From Trichopria drosophilae (lineage: Eukaryota; Arthropoda; Insecta; Hymenoptera; Diapriidae): a DNA stretch of 64,000 nucleotides. The position numbers and the translations under genes are program-made. The stretch is from positions 76,559,001 to 76,623,000 of the forward strand of contig CM059587.1 of assembly GCA_030407085.1 (NCBI GenBank), written 5' to 3'. Under the pieces are notes generated by a model that saw only the letters and a list, made by a program, of their open reading frames with translations, ran no database searches and was not told the DNA's origin. Position 1 is the stretch's first letter, and the number at the start of each line of letters is the position of its first letter. Shown here piece after piece: positions 46,400 to 59,209 of this stretch.

Positions 46400-47700
46400 T
46401 TATTTTATTGAAATAAAGTGAAGAAATTGAAGAAATGAAATAATAAAATCAACGGTTTAATCTAATGAAAAAATTAATATTGTGAAGCAACACAGTAAGA
46501 AACTCAAGTATATAGTTGGAATATTAAACGTAACAAGATTTTCGAAAAAAATAGAAATAATCATATGAAGTAAATGAAGTAAATGCTTAAAAAAAATGTG
46601 AAGTGAGTCGAAATGGCGAAAGAAATTACGAAAATTAAAGGTAAAACTACTGTAAAAAAGGAAATGAAGCGGTAGAAACACATGAAGAAATGAAAAGAAA
46701 AAGAGTTAAAAAGAATGAAAACAAAATAATGAACTGATGCAGGTGAATGAAATAAATGCAATGATTAAATTGTTTAAATAAACTGAACTACGGACGTCAG
46801 TGAAGCAATAAGTGAAGATAACAAAACATCCAAAATAAACGTATGAAGAAAATGAAGTGGCCTTTTAAAGTGATGACATACATTGAGTGAAATTTGAAAA
46901 TAAAGCCATTGAGTGAACAAATCTACTTAAGTAAATAAATGAAGCAAATGAACGAGAAGAATCGAGAGAATGAAGTGAATGAAATTAATGATGTTAATTC
47001 TGATTTAAATGACATTCAAATAAACGAATAGGATTGAACAAGTTAATGAAGTACTCAAACAAAGCAAAAGCTGTGAGGTAAGTTGTGAAAATCCAGTTTA
47101 CCAACTGAATACATAAGTGCACGGAAGTATGAAGTATGGAAGAACTAAATAAAGTAATTTTAATGAAAAAAAATATCTGAAGATTATGAAAGATATCGTA
47201 CAAATAAGATAGTAAAGTACGCCAAGAGAAATCTTGAAACAGAAACAGGATGGCACGAAGTGCAATTGAAGGTAACGACTATTTATGAAGTAAGTAAATA
47301 AAATTATGCCAATTACGGAACGAAAAAAAATAAAAGTAGGAAACGGATGTCAAAGAGTATAGTGTATATGTAGTAAACCTGTAATTCAAAGGAAATCAAA
47401 TTATTCGATGAAGCGAACCAATGAAGAAGATATATAACAAAATTGAAGTCTAACTCGTCGATAAAATAAACGAAGCTAACGATGACTATGCATTAAAAGG
47501 ATGAAGCAAGTGAAGTGTACATACGAAGGAAATGCATTAATTGAATAACTGGATTGAATTGAGTAAATCCTCTAAACAGGATTTAATACAGCGATTGAAG
47601 TTGTCTAGTGAAGCGAACAGAGTTATTGTCGGATAGACGTTCAAACAAATCAAATACAGATTACTTATCACGTGATTTGATGATGTAAATGAAATTAATG
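46400..47700 (+). repeat. Purine-rich, C-poor tract
   Basis: GAAGTAAATGAAGTAAATG, GAAGAAAATGAAG and similar words for about 1.3 kb, purine-rich on +, as in the 33-38 kb tracts. Minus-strand frames here are Phe-rich low complexity. Confidence 0.6.
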
Positions 47701-47989
47701 AATTGCTTTAACTAACAACATGTTAGAAAATAAATTTAGTTCTAGTTTAGAAGATATTAATTTCTAACGAAGTTCATTTATTTTTCATCATAACTTTTGT
47801 ATTTAAAAATTTTGGAACTAATCAGTAATAACTAAACATACTAAAAATATTAATAATAATATTTTTAAAATATTGAAAAATTCTACAGAAGCTACGAAAT
47901 TAAATGCAAAAACTAAGGATTCTTCATTGGAGATGAATGACACACTCGATATTAAAAAATGAATAAAAGAATGATGAAGTTCATAGAAG

Positions 47990-48310
47990 CAAAGTGTCCT
48001 GAGGGAGGCTTTAACGAGCCACCGTTCCCAGGATGAGGCAAAAAATGGGAAAAGTCTGGGAAAAGAAAGGGAAAAACGAAAGGTCGGACTTTTAATAATG
48101 CGATTAACGCCCGGGCCAATTATTGGAAAGAGGTGGAATCGCGCACTTGCAGAAAGATAATAAATAAAATATATCGCCCGAGTATAATTAAGCCGTTCCT
48201 ACTATACTTTTCCCTCGCGATCAAAGAGAAAAATCGGTGGATAATAAAGTAGCCCTTTAATTAAACTTTCGCGAGGATCTGGGAATATTCCACGATTTCT
48301 TTGTTTTTCT
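47990..48310. other. GC-richer island
   Basis: Short island with GAGGGAGGCTTTAACGAGCC and CGCCCGGGCC words; no recognisable frame. The flanks 47700-47990 and 48310-48900 hold nothing supported. Confidence 0.3.
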
Positions 48311-48907
48311 TCCCAATGACATAATTTAGGACTGTTTGGGATTTTATTCGGTGGAAAACTTACGTGAAAATATCTAATAGTTTGGAAGTGATTTAACGCT
48401 AAAAATAAATCGTACAACAATAAAATTGAAGTAGATAATGATAATTGCATTCACTTCAAAGACGCTACCTTTAGTCTTTTTGAAAAATTGATTTAGGATC
48501 CGATAGCAATCCTTGATAAAATATGTATCTTCGCTTTAAGGCTTTTGCCGGTTGAATTCAATACTGACTACTTACAGGGCTTAAAGTCTTTTACTAAATA
48601 ATGTCTAGCTCCAAAAGATTTACAGATACGGATTATCGGATGTATGGGACTTTGTGCTCAAATCTTGCTACAAGCATGAATATTTCAATCATTCTCTGAT
48701 GTAAATTCAAAATGAAAGAATTTAATTTTTCGTTGCTGCTTACTTTACTCATTACTAAATAATTTATTTTAAATGTGGCTCCATCTGAGTAACTAAAAAG
48801 GTCTTTCAAAAAAGGGCATTTTTGATGTGGGATGTCCTAGAAAGAAATATTGTTATAAAATAAAAAATTTAATTGTTTGGAAATAACGATAAATGAAAAT
48901 TGAAAAA

Positions 48908-50582
48908 TAATAGTGAATTAATTAATATGATTTTTGACATTGTTTTACAAAGAATAAACTAGATTTTTATAGTATTCAACGGCATTTGTCCGCCATATTG
49001 GACACGCTATTTTGAATTTTTCTCCTCATAGGTTTTAAAGCTTAGGGTCTGAGAACGACTGAACATTTTCACCACATGATCTGCGCATACGTTTTTTCTA
49101 TTAAGTTCTTGATTAAATTCTTAAGCGAACAAAATTTTTGAATGACAAAATTCTTGACTTCATTGGAAACAAACATAGTTTTACTTCTAAAGGCATTTCT
49201 TCTAAATTTCGAGGATATGATAGAAAATTACGATAAATTTTATGATAGAAATGCTGTCCAGATAATTTTTTACGTTTCTATCCTATCAAAAATAAGAGCA
49301 AAAAAGTGAAAAAAATCGTTTGCAATTAATGAGTTAAATTAATATTGTTAAAATTAAAACTTGATTTTATAGGAATCTGATTGTGTGTCAGTTATAACAA
49401 AGTTCTATGCTCATGATTTAGTCAAACTATACTCAAAACTGTTTAAAAGGCGATAATAATACTTAAAATCAACATAATAAAAACTTTGAAAATTTTCATA
49501 TGATTCTAGTAATGCCTTTATTTACAGTATTTTACGTGTAATTTATTCTTGTTTACTTTCATTAAAATACTTAACGGAACTAAGGAAAGATAGATATTAA
49601 TCGTTCTGCGATTTTAACAAGTTTATTTTTTTCTGAATTACTGAAATATTCAATATTTTGGAAATTTCCTTCATTTCAGAAAGTCAATTTTCTATTTACA
49701 TGGCTAAATAGGTTTCGCTTTAATTATCAGCTTAATGTAAATCCCTTTTAGAAATTACCTCGCATTATCTGCGATAATTGCCCCAAATATCAATTACATC
49801 GAACTCAAAGCTGAAATTTTGACATATGGTATATGTTACGATAATAATAAATAATTTCTTAATTAGTGACTATATAAAAATAAATTTTCTGTTTTTTTTT
49901 AACTATGCATTGCAAGTTTTAATAATTTATTGAATCGCGGTCGTGTAAATATAAATTGATATTAACTAAAAAAATATGAACAATTGCTAATTTAAAAAAA
50001 GTGTTCATTGAATTAAATTTTAGTACCTCGAATGTAATACACACAATTAAATACAAAAAACTGCCAGCTACGATTTTCGTACAACTGTTAATGAAACATT
50101 ATTATTTTAAAATAAATTTCGAAATATCGGTAATTGTAATAGATAAAGAAAGACAAATAATTAATTTAACTCGGCGTGACGGTCAATTAACTAAAAACAA
50201 TAAATTTTAATCATTAACTTAAGCATTTCTATAATAAAATTTATCGTACTTTTCTATCCTGTCCTCGAAATCTAGAAGAAATGCCATTAGAAGTAAACCT
50301 GCGTTTGTTTCCAATAAAGTTAAGAATTTTGTCATCCAAAAATTTTGTTTGCTCAAGAATTTAATCAAGAACTTAATTAAAAAATCGGATGCGCATTATA
50401 TGTGGTGAAAATGTTGAGTCGTCCTCTGACCCTAAGCTTTAAAACCTATGAGGGGAAAAATTCAAAATAGCGTGACCAATATGGCGGACAAATGCCGTTG
50501 AAGACTATAAAAATCTAGTTTATTCTTTGTAAAACAATGTCAAAAATCATATTAATTAATTCACTGTTAATACATTATTTTT
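48908..50582. mobile_element. 1.7-kb element with ~355-bp terminal inverted repeats
   Basis: Arm 48908-49262 is the inverse of 50222-50582. Landmarks are AGTGAATTAATTAATATGAT / ATCATATTAATTAATTCACT, GGCATTTGTCCGCC / GGCGGACAAATGCC, CATAGGTTTTAAAGCTTAGG / CCTAAGCTTTAAAACCTATG and AAAGGCATTTCTTCTA / TAGAAGAAATGCC. The ~960-base interior is AT-rich; its best frame (50001-50210, 69 codons) is not a recognisable transposase. It is a non-autonomous long-TIR element or a deleted DNA transposon. Neither a target duplication nor sharp ends could be fixed. Confidence 0.75.
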
Positions 50583-50589
50583 TTGTTTT

Positions 50590-50950
50590 CGATCAAAAAC
50601 ATGAAAATTAGAAAAAAGAATGTACACACGTGTGCAATGATTCTGTCTTTTTTTACAGATCTTTCATTTTTTTTACCTTTCCTTTCACACTTCATGTAAA
50701 AAAAGGGATGGATGATCTATAAAAAAAAAATAGTGAGATCATAATAGGGGAACTTAATTACTTTATTTTTTAATAAGGTATCATTAAACAAAAACTTTGA
50801 ATTTAAAAATATAAAAAGCTTTTAAATTAGAAAGAAACTTTAGAATAGGAAAAATTAAAACCTAAATACATCACTACAATTGAAACAAATACACAATTTA
50901 TTTTAGCAAAGGGAATCTAAAAACGTAATTCTTCATGTTAACGGATTATG
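50590..50950. other. AT-rich non-coding stretch
   Basis: Nothing supported beyond A/T runs. Confidence 0.45.

Positions 50951-50951
<1 letters not shown>

Positions 50952-51030
<79 letters not shown>
50952..51030. repeat. TA dinucleotide microsatellite
   Basis: An uninterrupted alternating TA run of about 79 bases, the purest simple repeat in the window and likely polymorphic. Confidence 0.95.
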
Positions 51031-51036
<6 letters not shown>

Positions 51037-53500
51037 GGAAATCACTAGTTAGTTATCAGTTCTTCACTAAATTAATTTTATAAAGACACTAAAAAAAATT
51101 TACCTGAAAAAAATTCTACGTAAAAAATTGTAGTTTAATAAACACTGATGTTGTTGATTATACTATTGTTGTTTAAGTTAATAGTTCTTAACAACATTTA
51201 CTAAACTATGTATTTAAACTAAAATATTTCTTGATATATTTGATTTTCTTTCAGCGAACTACTTTTTTTGTATTTTAACTTCTTTACAGTAAATATTACA
51301 ACTAATGAAATTCAGTTGAAGACCCATTGAGTTAAATTGAATAGCAGTAAAGTTTACTAAATTCTTTTTAAGGGAATAAGAGTAAAAGTAAAGCTGCACC
51401 TGATTCAGTTGTTATACGTTTCCATTGTCATTATTTCAAAGGTAATCGACAATGCATATTTCACTGTTATTGATTTTTAATATTCTTATATAATATCTCC
51501 GGTTTTATTATTTAATATTTAATATTTTATAAGATAGTCTATCGAATATTCACTGAGCAAGCGAATCTCTAGCACTAATGGGCTACGTCCGAACTCCTGA
51601 GGGGGTGAAGCCCCAGGTTTCCTATTTCATCGGTAAACTTATGTAATCATGAATATGTAATTGGCAATTAATTCGAGCCATATAGTAAGCCCGTCCGCGG
51701 TATTGAATTCAGTGATTCGGTACAGAAACTACACATTTCCCTTCATTAACTATCAGTAATTTAATCCTATAAATTACAGAAATAAATACAGTTTATGTTT
51801 AGAATTAATAGATACGAATCCACTAAATCATTTTCAAAATTATTTAAAAAATAAGGATATTATGCAAACAGTTTTTTAAAATAAAGATACGAATTAACTT
51901 TATTTCTAACTAAATTTCTAGTCGAGTCAAAATTATTAGTCGAGAAAAAACAGCTTTCCACTAGTGAACTTTTGCTGCTTTAGCAACGTGATCAACAGTG
52001 TATTTCATATTCTGAGAAATATATGTTAAGATGTACGATATACAATGTGCATTGTCTTTTGCAATAACTAATAAAAAAAATACTACACATTGTAAATTTT
52101 TCTCTTCGACTTATTTTTCACTCTATATTTGTTTATATTTTACTTGTTATAGTTGTTTTTCAGGAAGTTTAAAAAAATCTAATTATATAAATGTGATTGT
52201 TTTAAAAAAATTACAGATATAATAAGTGATAAGCTCTGTAGATTATTTTATTAATTTATTAGAGTTTTGCTCGTAGAGCAGTTCATGGTTAAAAGGAATG
52301 TAGAATATAATTTAAAGTATGGAAGACAATTTTTTTTATTTATTTCAGTCATTTTTAAATGATTTTTAAACGAAATTTAAATTAAATAAATAATACGTCG
52401 TTCAAAAAATCACAGTGACTAATTATCTTTTTTAATTTGAAGTTATCATAATGACATTCGTTGAATCGCTTTGAAAAAATTATTGAAAAACTGGTACACT
52501 CCATCTGAGATACTCTTTTGTACATTTTTTCGAAATATTTTGTCTTATTTTTCTTATTTTCCATGTTCAAACGAAAATTTAAAACACACGAAAAAGAATG
52601 TTTTTACATGTAATAAAAATATTACAAAAATGATTATTTTCGATGAAAAGGATGAATGGAAATTTTGAATTTTTATATAATATGCATAATATTGTGACTT
52701 TTCAGTAGTTCAAGTTCAAAAATTCCCCATTTTCCGCTAAATTATTATTTATATTCAGAAATTTAATTTAGTAATCACTTCTTGCGGTAAAATTCAGATT
52801 TCATTACATATTACATGAATAAATTATAAAAACAGACGTACTCAAAGTCCACAAAGCGTTAATTGCAAAAGATTTATATCTACAAAAATTACATCTGTTC
52901 TCATCGGGACAGTTATAGTTGGGTCATAAGATTAAAAGCCTCCAATTTCAGAAATGACTATTTTCAATTCGTTTTATTAATATACATTCTGTTGAACGAA
53001 TTGTTCAAGTTACCATTATAGCAATGTAATAAATTGCACAAGCGCGGTTAAATCGGGCAGGAAATTTAATTAAAACGTCTTATGTATTTTAACGATTTTC
53101 ATTGAACAATTTTGTAGGGTGTAATGAATTAATTAAGCACTTGGTAATTGTAATATTGAATGTTCAAAGCTGCAATTTAAACGAATATAAGTAATATATA
53201 AGTGATACTCGCGAGAAAAATTCTTACACCCGATTCGAAGGCAACTTTCCGTCGAGATGAAGTTTAATTAAAACGTCTCTCGGCTCTTATAATCTACTAA
53301 ATGTCAGACGAAATTCGTTAGATTAAATTGCAAAGATACAAAACGACGTATTATTAGTGCCGGGTAATCCACGGAGGAATAAAACTGTCGGGGGGTTTAA
53401 CTCCATGAAGTTTGGAAATACTGTAAACATTCTAGATTTTACACGAAGTGTTTGGAAAGGGAGAAGGAAAATAATTTCTTTAAACATTGTTAGCTACAAA
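51031..53500. other. AT-rich non-coding stretch
   Basis: No supported gene. A slightly GC-richer patch at 51540-51700 includes GGGGGTGAAGCCCC. The word AATTTAATTAAAACGTCT occurs at ~53065 and ~53260. Frames at 52031-52222 and 52382-52668 are AT-driven. Confidence 0.45.
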
Positions 53501-53867
53501 AAATGGACTTTGGATGTAATTTACAATATTTTAATAAATAAAGTGAGTGAATGAATAAATAAATTATTTGCAATCAAGGGATTATTAATTATAAATAAAT
53601 CGACAAAATTAATAAACATTTGTAAGAATGTAAACAGTATTTAGTATTTAAATTTCGGGGACTTAACGACTCACCGGTAATTTCAGAATTTAGTCTACGA
53701 CGAACTGTCACGAGCAACGGTTGTAAATGATATTTACCGATATTAATAAACACTTTACTCTAACCAACTTTAATTAATTACACATTCAAATGATTTATTG
53801 ATGTTGTAATTGAGTGAAAAAAAAACAGATTGACAACCACAGTATTCTTGGAGTATTCTCTCTTTAC

Positions 53868-53946
53868 AGGGTGAAAATTGACACACTCTAGTGAACAAAT
53901 GAATGTTCACTCCATGTACAGTTTTCACTCAATAAAAACTAAAGAT
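53868..53946. repeat. Nested AGTGAA/TTCACT hairpin
   Basis: AGTGAACA and TGTTCACT pair perfectly around AATGAA; outside them GGGTGAAAATTG pairs with CAGTTTTCACTC. A related hairpin lies at 60378-60395. Confidence 0.45.
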
Positions 53947-53999
53947 TCACTGCATAAATAATGAATCCCCACTCCAAGAGATTTAGAGAACCTATAGTT

Positions 54000-54720
54000 T
54001 AAGAGGAACAAACGAGCAGATAATTTATGATTTACGAAATCTTAAATAAAATATTTGGATAACTTATGGATAGCGGCAAAACATGGATTAATGATTGAGT
54101 GACGTAGGAGTGAATAAAACAAGGAATGAATGAGATGATATACTAATTATATAGAATATAAACAAAGATTTCGTATGAGGAGGTGGAAGTTATAAAGCTT
54201 TTACGAGGCAATGAACGAACAGATAATAAGAAAATTCGTAAAAATGTGAATAAATTAATAATTTGATTACTTAATCAGTACAGAATTAATAAATTTAAGA
54301 ACTACTTCGAAATAATGAATTATGGAAGAATGAGTGTAACTTACCAACGCGTAAAATAAAAACTAACCGAATGTATCAACAATTTATTAATCAATTATTG
54401 ATCATAGAATAAATAACTGAGTTAAAGACATGTATAAAAAATGAGTGAATTAATAAAAAGTAGAATAAAGTGAACTAAACGAAAAAAATAACGAATATAA
54501 CTGAATGAACGATTGAAATATTAAGGAACTATAATGAGTTAAGGCAAACTAGATAACTAAATTCATAAATGAAGACGCTCGCCATTGATTGACTAAAAGC
54601 GTCTAAAATACAGGAATAATAATTTAATGAATTGACTAAGAAATGAAAGAATTCGTGAATGAATTGATGAAAGAATGAATGTTTGAATGAATAAATAAGT
54701 GAAGTAATGGAAGTAATAAT
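54000..54720 (+). repeat. Purine-rich tract, GAATGAAT words
   Basis: GAATGAATGAG, AATTGATGAAAGAATGAATG and similar words on +. A further short piece lies at 55300-55520. Same strand bias as the earlier tracts. Confidence 0.5.
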
Positions 54721-54807
54721 TGTTTTAAAAATTTTAATCCGCGTAGAAATGAGTATGAGTGGAGACTTCTGGTTTAACGGGAGCAATAAGCAAAAATATG
54801 CCTTAAA

Positions 54808-54931
54808 GACGTTTAAAAGATATCCGATCAAAGATGAAAATGTAGAAAAGATCTCTAAAAGAGATCTTTATGTTGTCTTACGCAAAAATTTCGGATATCT
54901 GTTAGATATCTATGAGACATCTTTTAGATAT
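54808..54931. repeat. Inverted repeat of AGATATC/AGATCTC words
   Basis: The perfect 9-bp stem AAAGATCTC / GAGATCTTT (54847-54869) lies inside a looser inverted pair: AAAAGATATCCGAT at the left, and CGGATATCTG plus GACATCTTTT at the right. MITE-like in size (~125 bases) but without clear ends. Confidence 0.4.
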
Positions 54932-55074
54932 ATATCAAAAATATATTTTAGAAGAAAATTAACCGACAGATTGAAAACTGTAAATACATGTTGATAATTA
55001 TTATAGCTCTTTTTGTTTTTAAATCAGTTTAACTTTTTTGAAAAAAAGATGAAAAAACTTGTTCCGGCGGGAAA

Positions 55075-55295
55075 TGGAAATGGTTAAGTCGGATTTTACG
55101 CCCGCTCAAATGAAATAGTATATTATGTAACAAGGGCGCAATTAGCGATCTCCGACGAATGTGAACTCGCTTCGCTCGTGCGACAAACTTCACTATACAA
55201 TATTCTTTCATACGATTGGCGTTGGGCTCGGTAATTTGCGCCCGCTGATTTCACAGCAGGGCGCAAAATCGAGTTCTACTCCCGGAGTGTTAAAA
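55075..55295. repeat. GGGCGCAA family, copy at 55.1 kb
   Basis: Bounded by TTTTACGCCCGC (55090) and GGGCGCAAAATCGAG (55259). TGAAATAGTATATTATG, CAAGGGCGCAATTA and CGATCTCCGA repeat copy 1 (4953) almost exactly. CTCGCTTCGCTCGTGCG is the palindromic core. The family word occurs four times in both orientations. Confidence 0.65.
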
Positions 55296-55559
55296 GCACT
55301 ATTTAATGAATGAATTCATGACTAAATTAACGAAACAGTGAATTAATGAAGTAACACGAATATGAAATAAGTAACAACTGAAAAAAATGTCCACAGAAAA
55401 TAAAAAATCATCATTACAATAAACAAAACAACGAAACAATATGAAATGGTAACCAAACCAATGGAAAAATTGTAATAAAATGTATGAATGGAAACTACAG
55501 GAAACCAACTATTCAAATAAAATTTAAAAAATATTTGATAACTTGAATATAATAATCGC

Positions 55560-55960
55560 AAGGGGGATCAAATTTGGTGAAAAATGTTTGACTATTTTTG
55601 TCCTATCACAGATCAGAAAATCAGATTTTGAGTGTCTTTGTGTAAGGGTGGGCGACGAAGCGTAAAGAAAGTCGTGTAGAGGGCAAAAGGGTAGGGCGAA
55701 ACGACAGAAATGAGAAGATACGAAGGCTAGCAAAGATTTGGGGGCAATAACCAGGGAGGTCACCCATCTCCTCTCCCAAACTGGTGTCGAAAGAGGACAC
55801 TGAACCTTGTTCTTATTGTTGACTCTCTTACATCCGAAGCCACTAAAGAAGGGGACCTGTTTCGAGGACTTTCTTATTTCTTATCACTGATTTGACAAAT
55901 CGACCACAAATCACCCTTTCAGGAAATTTTGTCAAAATGAATCATTAGTGAATGTATTAC
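55560..55960. other. Moderate-GC stretch
   Basis: G-rich + strand words (GGGTGGGCGACGAAGCG) followed by a mixed part. A 79-codon minus frame (55524-55763) is not recognisable. Confidence 0.3.
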
Positions 55961-56039
55961 ATATTTATTCTGGTATCGTTGCACTCGATGCAATTAATTC
56001 TTGTTCTACTCTCTAATTTTAATTTAGTAAAAAATTCAA

Positions 56040-56245
56040 ATATGAAAAGTAAATAGTCACTTTTTAATAACAAATAGTAAAACGCCATTGATATATTAGT
56101 CAAACTAATTTAAGCACTTAGTCTTCTAACTACTGCTATCTAATAAAAAAAATATTTAACAATGAATTAGTAATTTTTTATTAGCAAAACTCACTTTTTG
56201 TTTGTGATTTAGTGGTTTTTAATTAATTGAAATTTAGAGAGTACT
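56040..56245. repeat. TTTAGAGAGTAC dispersed family, copy 3
   Basis: AATGAATTAGTAA, GATTTAGTGG and AAATTTAGAGAGTAC keep the order of the copy at 41310. Confidence 0.4.
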
Positions 56246-56320
56246 AAAACATTTTACGTCGGACATATCACTCATCGGAAGAATTCACCAATGTAATTAA
56301 TTGGTTTTATATTATTTTTT

Positions 56321-56960
56321 GTGGTCAAAACGCAATTTTTTCGTCTAAAAAAGGAAAAAAATATCCATATTCCCGAATTTTGATGTAATTTTCGTTTTGT
56401 TTTTTTTTTAAAATTAAGATAGAAAGTTTTAATCATTTATTGAAAAAACCCCTCCATGGGCGTTACCTTAAAATATTATGGGGGTGAGAAGGAAGGAGGG
56501 GGTGTATAATAAACTGAAAAAATTAACATGCCATATTTTGTCTGAAAAATTATTAAAAAGTTAATAAATAGTTCAATTTTGAGCAATTTTTTGGTTGCAA
56601 AACGCAATTTTCCTATTTAAAAAACCAATAAAACCTGATATCCAAAACTTTTTATATTTTGATTTTTTTTTTATATCAAAGATGAAGTTTTTATCATTTT
56701 ATAAAATAAAATCCCCTTCCACGGGCTTCATGTTTAATTTGTAAAATTCAGGAGAAAAGAAATCTAAAAAAATCGACATATTTCATCAACAAAAAAAAAC
56801 AAAACAACATTTTTAAAAAAGTGTTTTGTATTTATTTTTGTTTCCTTCACAAGTTTTTACGTTGCATAAAAGAAGAAGTAAATCCTTTCTCCACCGTCTT
56901 CACTCTCAAATATTAAAATTAAGTTGAAAAAATTGAATATATTTACCTAGTACGACGAGT
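56321..56960. repeat. Tandem repeat, ~2.5 diverged copies of ~270 bp
   Basis: GTGGTCAAAACGCAATTTTT at 56321 returns as TTGGTTGCAAAACGCAATTT at 56591. Each is followed by TTTTGAT-type runs, a TCATTTTAT/TCATTTATTG word and CCCCTYCCAYGGGC. A third, partial copy starts near 56810 with GTTTTGTATTTATT and later CTTTCTCCACC. Confidence 0.5.
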
Positions 56961-56999
56961 TTTTTTCGACCAAAGACTTTTTTTGAGATTTATTTCTCC

Positions 57000-59180
57000 T
57001 TAATTAATTAAGTAATAAGATAATAAACATTAGGAAAATGTTTGGGGAATGGCGATGTCTTCCAACTTGGAAAAATTGCGTTTTGACTTTATTATGTCGA
57101 TTTTTTTAAACAAATTTTTGCATTTATTCAAGAGTGAATTGCAAATTTTCTGAAAATACTGAAACCAAGTGTTTCTCTGAAGGATATAGTTTAGGAAAAG
57201 TTGTTTGTTATAGAGTACGAAAAAATCTAAAAATATGGTGGAAATCGGAGTAGAAACCAGATCATTGATTGGTATTTTTGTTTTTACCAATAAAATATTC
57301 GTATTTTTTAGGAGTGAAGTGATTTCAATAATGGACATTTCTATTCTGATTTGCAAAAATGTATTTCTTGCCATTAGTTATTATTATAATCAGATTAAGG
57401 CTTGTGCAAACGGCAGACTATGATGATGAAATTAACCGGAAATTCATAACAGGAAATTCGCAGTGGTTTTCAACTTTCATAGTACTTATGTATAAAATTG
57501 CAAAATTTAAATAATGTTATCACATTTGCATAATAAATTTGTTTTGTACTTTATAATACGTAAATAGTCAGTGCGACAATAATTTTTTGATTAAATATTT
57601 TTTTAAGATACTTATAGTGTGTCTTTGTTCAAGAAATATTTTCAATCCCCAGAATATTTTTACATTTAATTCTAAATTTATGGTTTTTTATTATTTTGAA
57701 ATATCAGAAGCATATTTAGAACACAATATGATAATTTCAATTCGACAATTTTAAGAATCTTATGTTTCCTAAAGGCGTCTTTGTATGCCTATAAAATTAC
57801 ACTTCATACATCAAAAATTGCTAAAAGAAATATTATTTAATGTTTTAATTATTGCAGATGGTAAATTATAATTTGTTTGTCAAATTTGTTTATAGTAAAC
57901 CTTTTTTATGGTTACTGTTGTATTTTAAGACGTTTTTCAATATAATAGTAAACATTAGAAAACTTATATTCGCTTTTACTTTCAAGAAATTTGTGTTGTA
58001 GATCATTGTAGAACCTCACTAAATGAAAATGAATTATGTTTGCGATATTAATGAAAGTAAGTTCCGGTTTTTTAACGCCAATTCATATTCTGCATTATAT
58101 TTCATAAACGTGTAAATAAGAAAAAATATTAAGCATATAAAATGTTGGTTTCTTAAATTTTCTGAATTCATATATCAAAACTTTAATCAGTTTAGTGAGT
58201 TACATAATACACACTTTAGATTTTTTCAATTTTAGCGTATTTTAATTGAAAATCATCATTACATTCCTTACTGCATAAATTTCACGACCACAAGTCAGAT
58301 TTAAAATTAATAAAAATAAATCCAGCTGTTCAGTAAAATAAAATAAATATTTTTCGTTTAATTAATTTATAATGAATTACGAAAAACTTATTTCTCACTT
58401 TAAACTAAAAAAGGTGCGAACAACTTGTTCGAATAAAAAATATAAAGATATTAGAATACTTCAGAGTATATTCGGAATACCAGGGAGTAAATGACTGGTA
58501 TCACCCGGAATTAAGAGCAGATTAATTATTCCAAAGAAATGCAGATTTACTCTTTTAGATTGAAAATTGATTCAGGGTAAAATTGACTGGTTTTTAGTAC
58601 TTTGACTTAAAATTAAATCCAAACTTATCTTTTAGTGTATACATAAAAAATAAATTATCTATAGCTGAAATATAAATCGCTGCATCATGAAAATAGTTTG
58701 GTAATTATTATATAAAATAGTAAAAACTTCAATGAACAATTTTTGGAGTTTCGTCCTCATGTTTTCAAAATTCTAAACAATTTTAAAAAATTAAAAAAAA
58801 GGCTCTATTGTTTCTGTAGATAATTTAATTTTCTTCAGAACCATTCTGAATTGTACAAATTATTTTGTCTCTCAAATAATGTTGGTATATGAATGTTGAT
58901 ATTCATTAGTCCAAATATGAACGTTAATGGACGTAATTAGATTTCAATACTATTTATTTAGTAATATGTCAAATTTAAACTGACTTAGAAGTTAAAAACT
59001 TCATTTTTTTCCTTTTCTTTGTTTTTTGTTCACTTTTTTTTCTCTTTTCTTTAAACATTTTGTTGTTTAAATTCACAATTAAAGGTATATTATTAAAAAT
59101 TTGTTTTCTTTCTTTCTTTTTCTAACCCATTTTCATCCATCTACTGATATTTTGTTACGAACTTTGCATCAACTTTCAAC
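57000..59180. other. AT-rich non-coding stretch
   Basis: A 114-codon minus frame (57030-57374) is Ile/Asn/Lys/Phe-rich, as expected of AT-rich DNA, and overlaps a + frame. CT-rich low complexity at 58990-59130. Nothing else supported. Confidence 0.4.
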
Positions 59181-59209
59181 GCAACAAAATTTACAAATAA
59201 TTTTTTTCG

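Noticed and set aside
55755..55800. 5S rRNA-like words (GGTCACCCATCTCC)
   Set aside because: Only about a dozen bases resemble 5S rRNA and no flanking match exists, so chance or a tiny relic.
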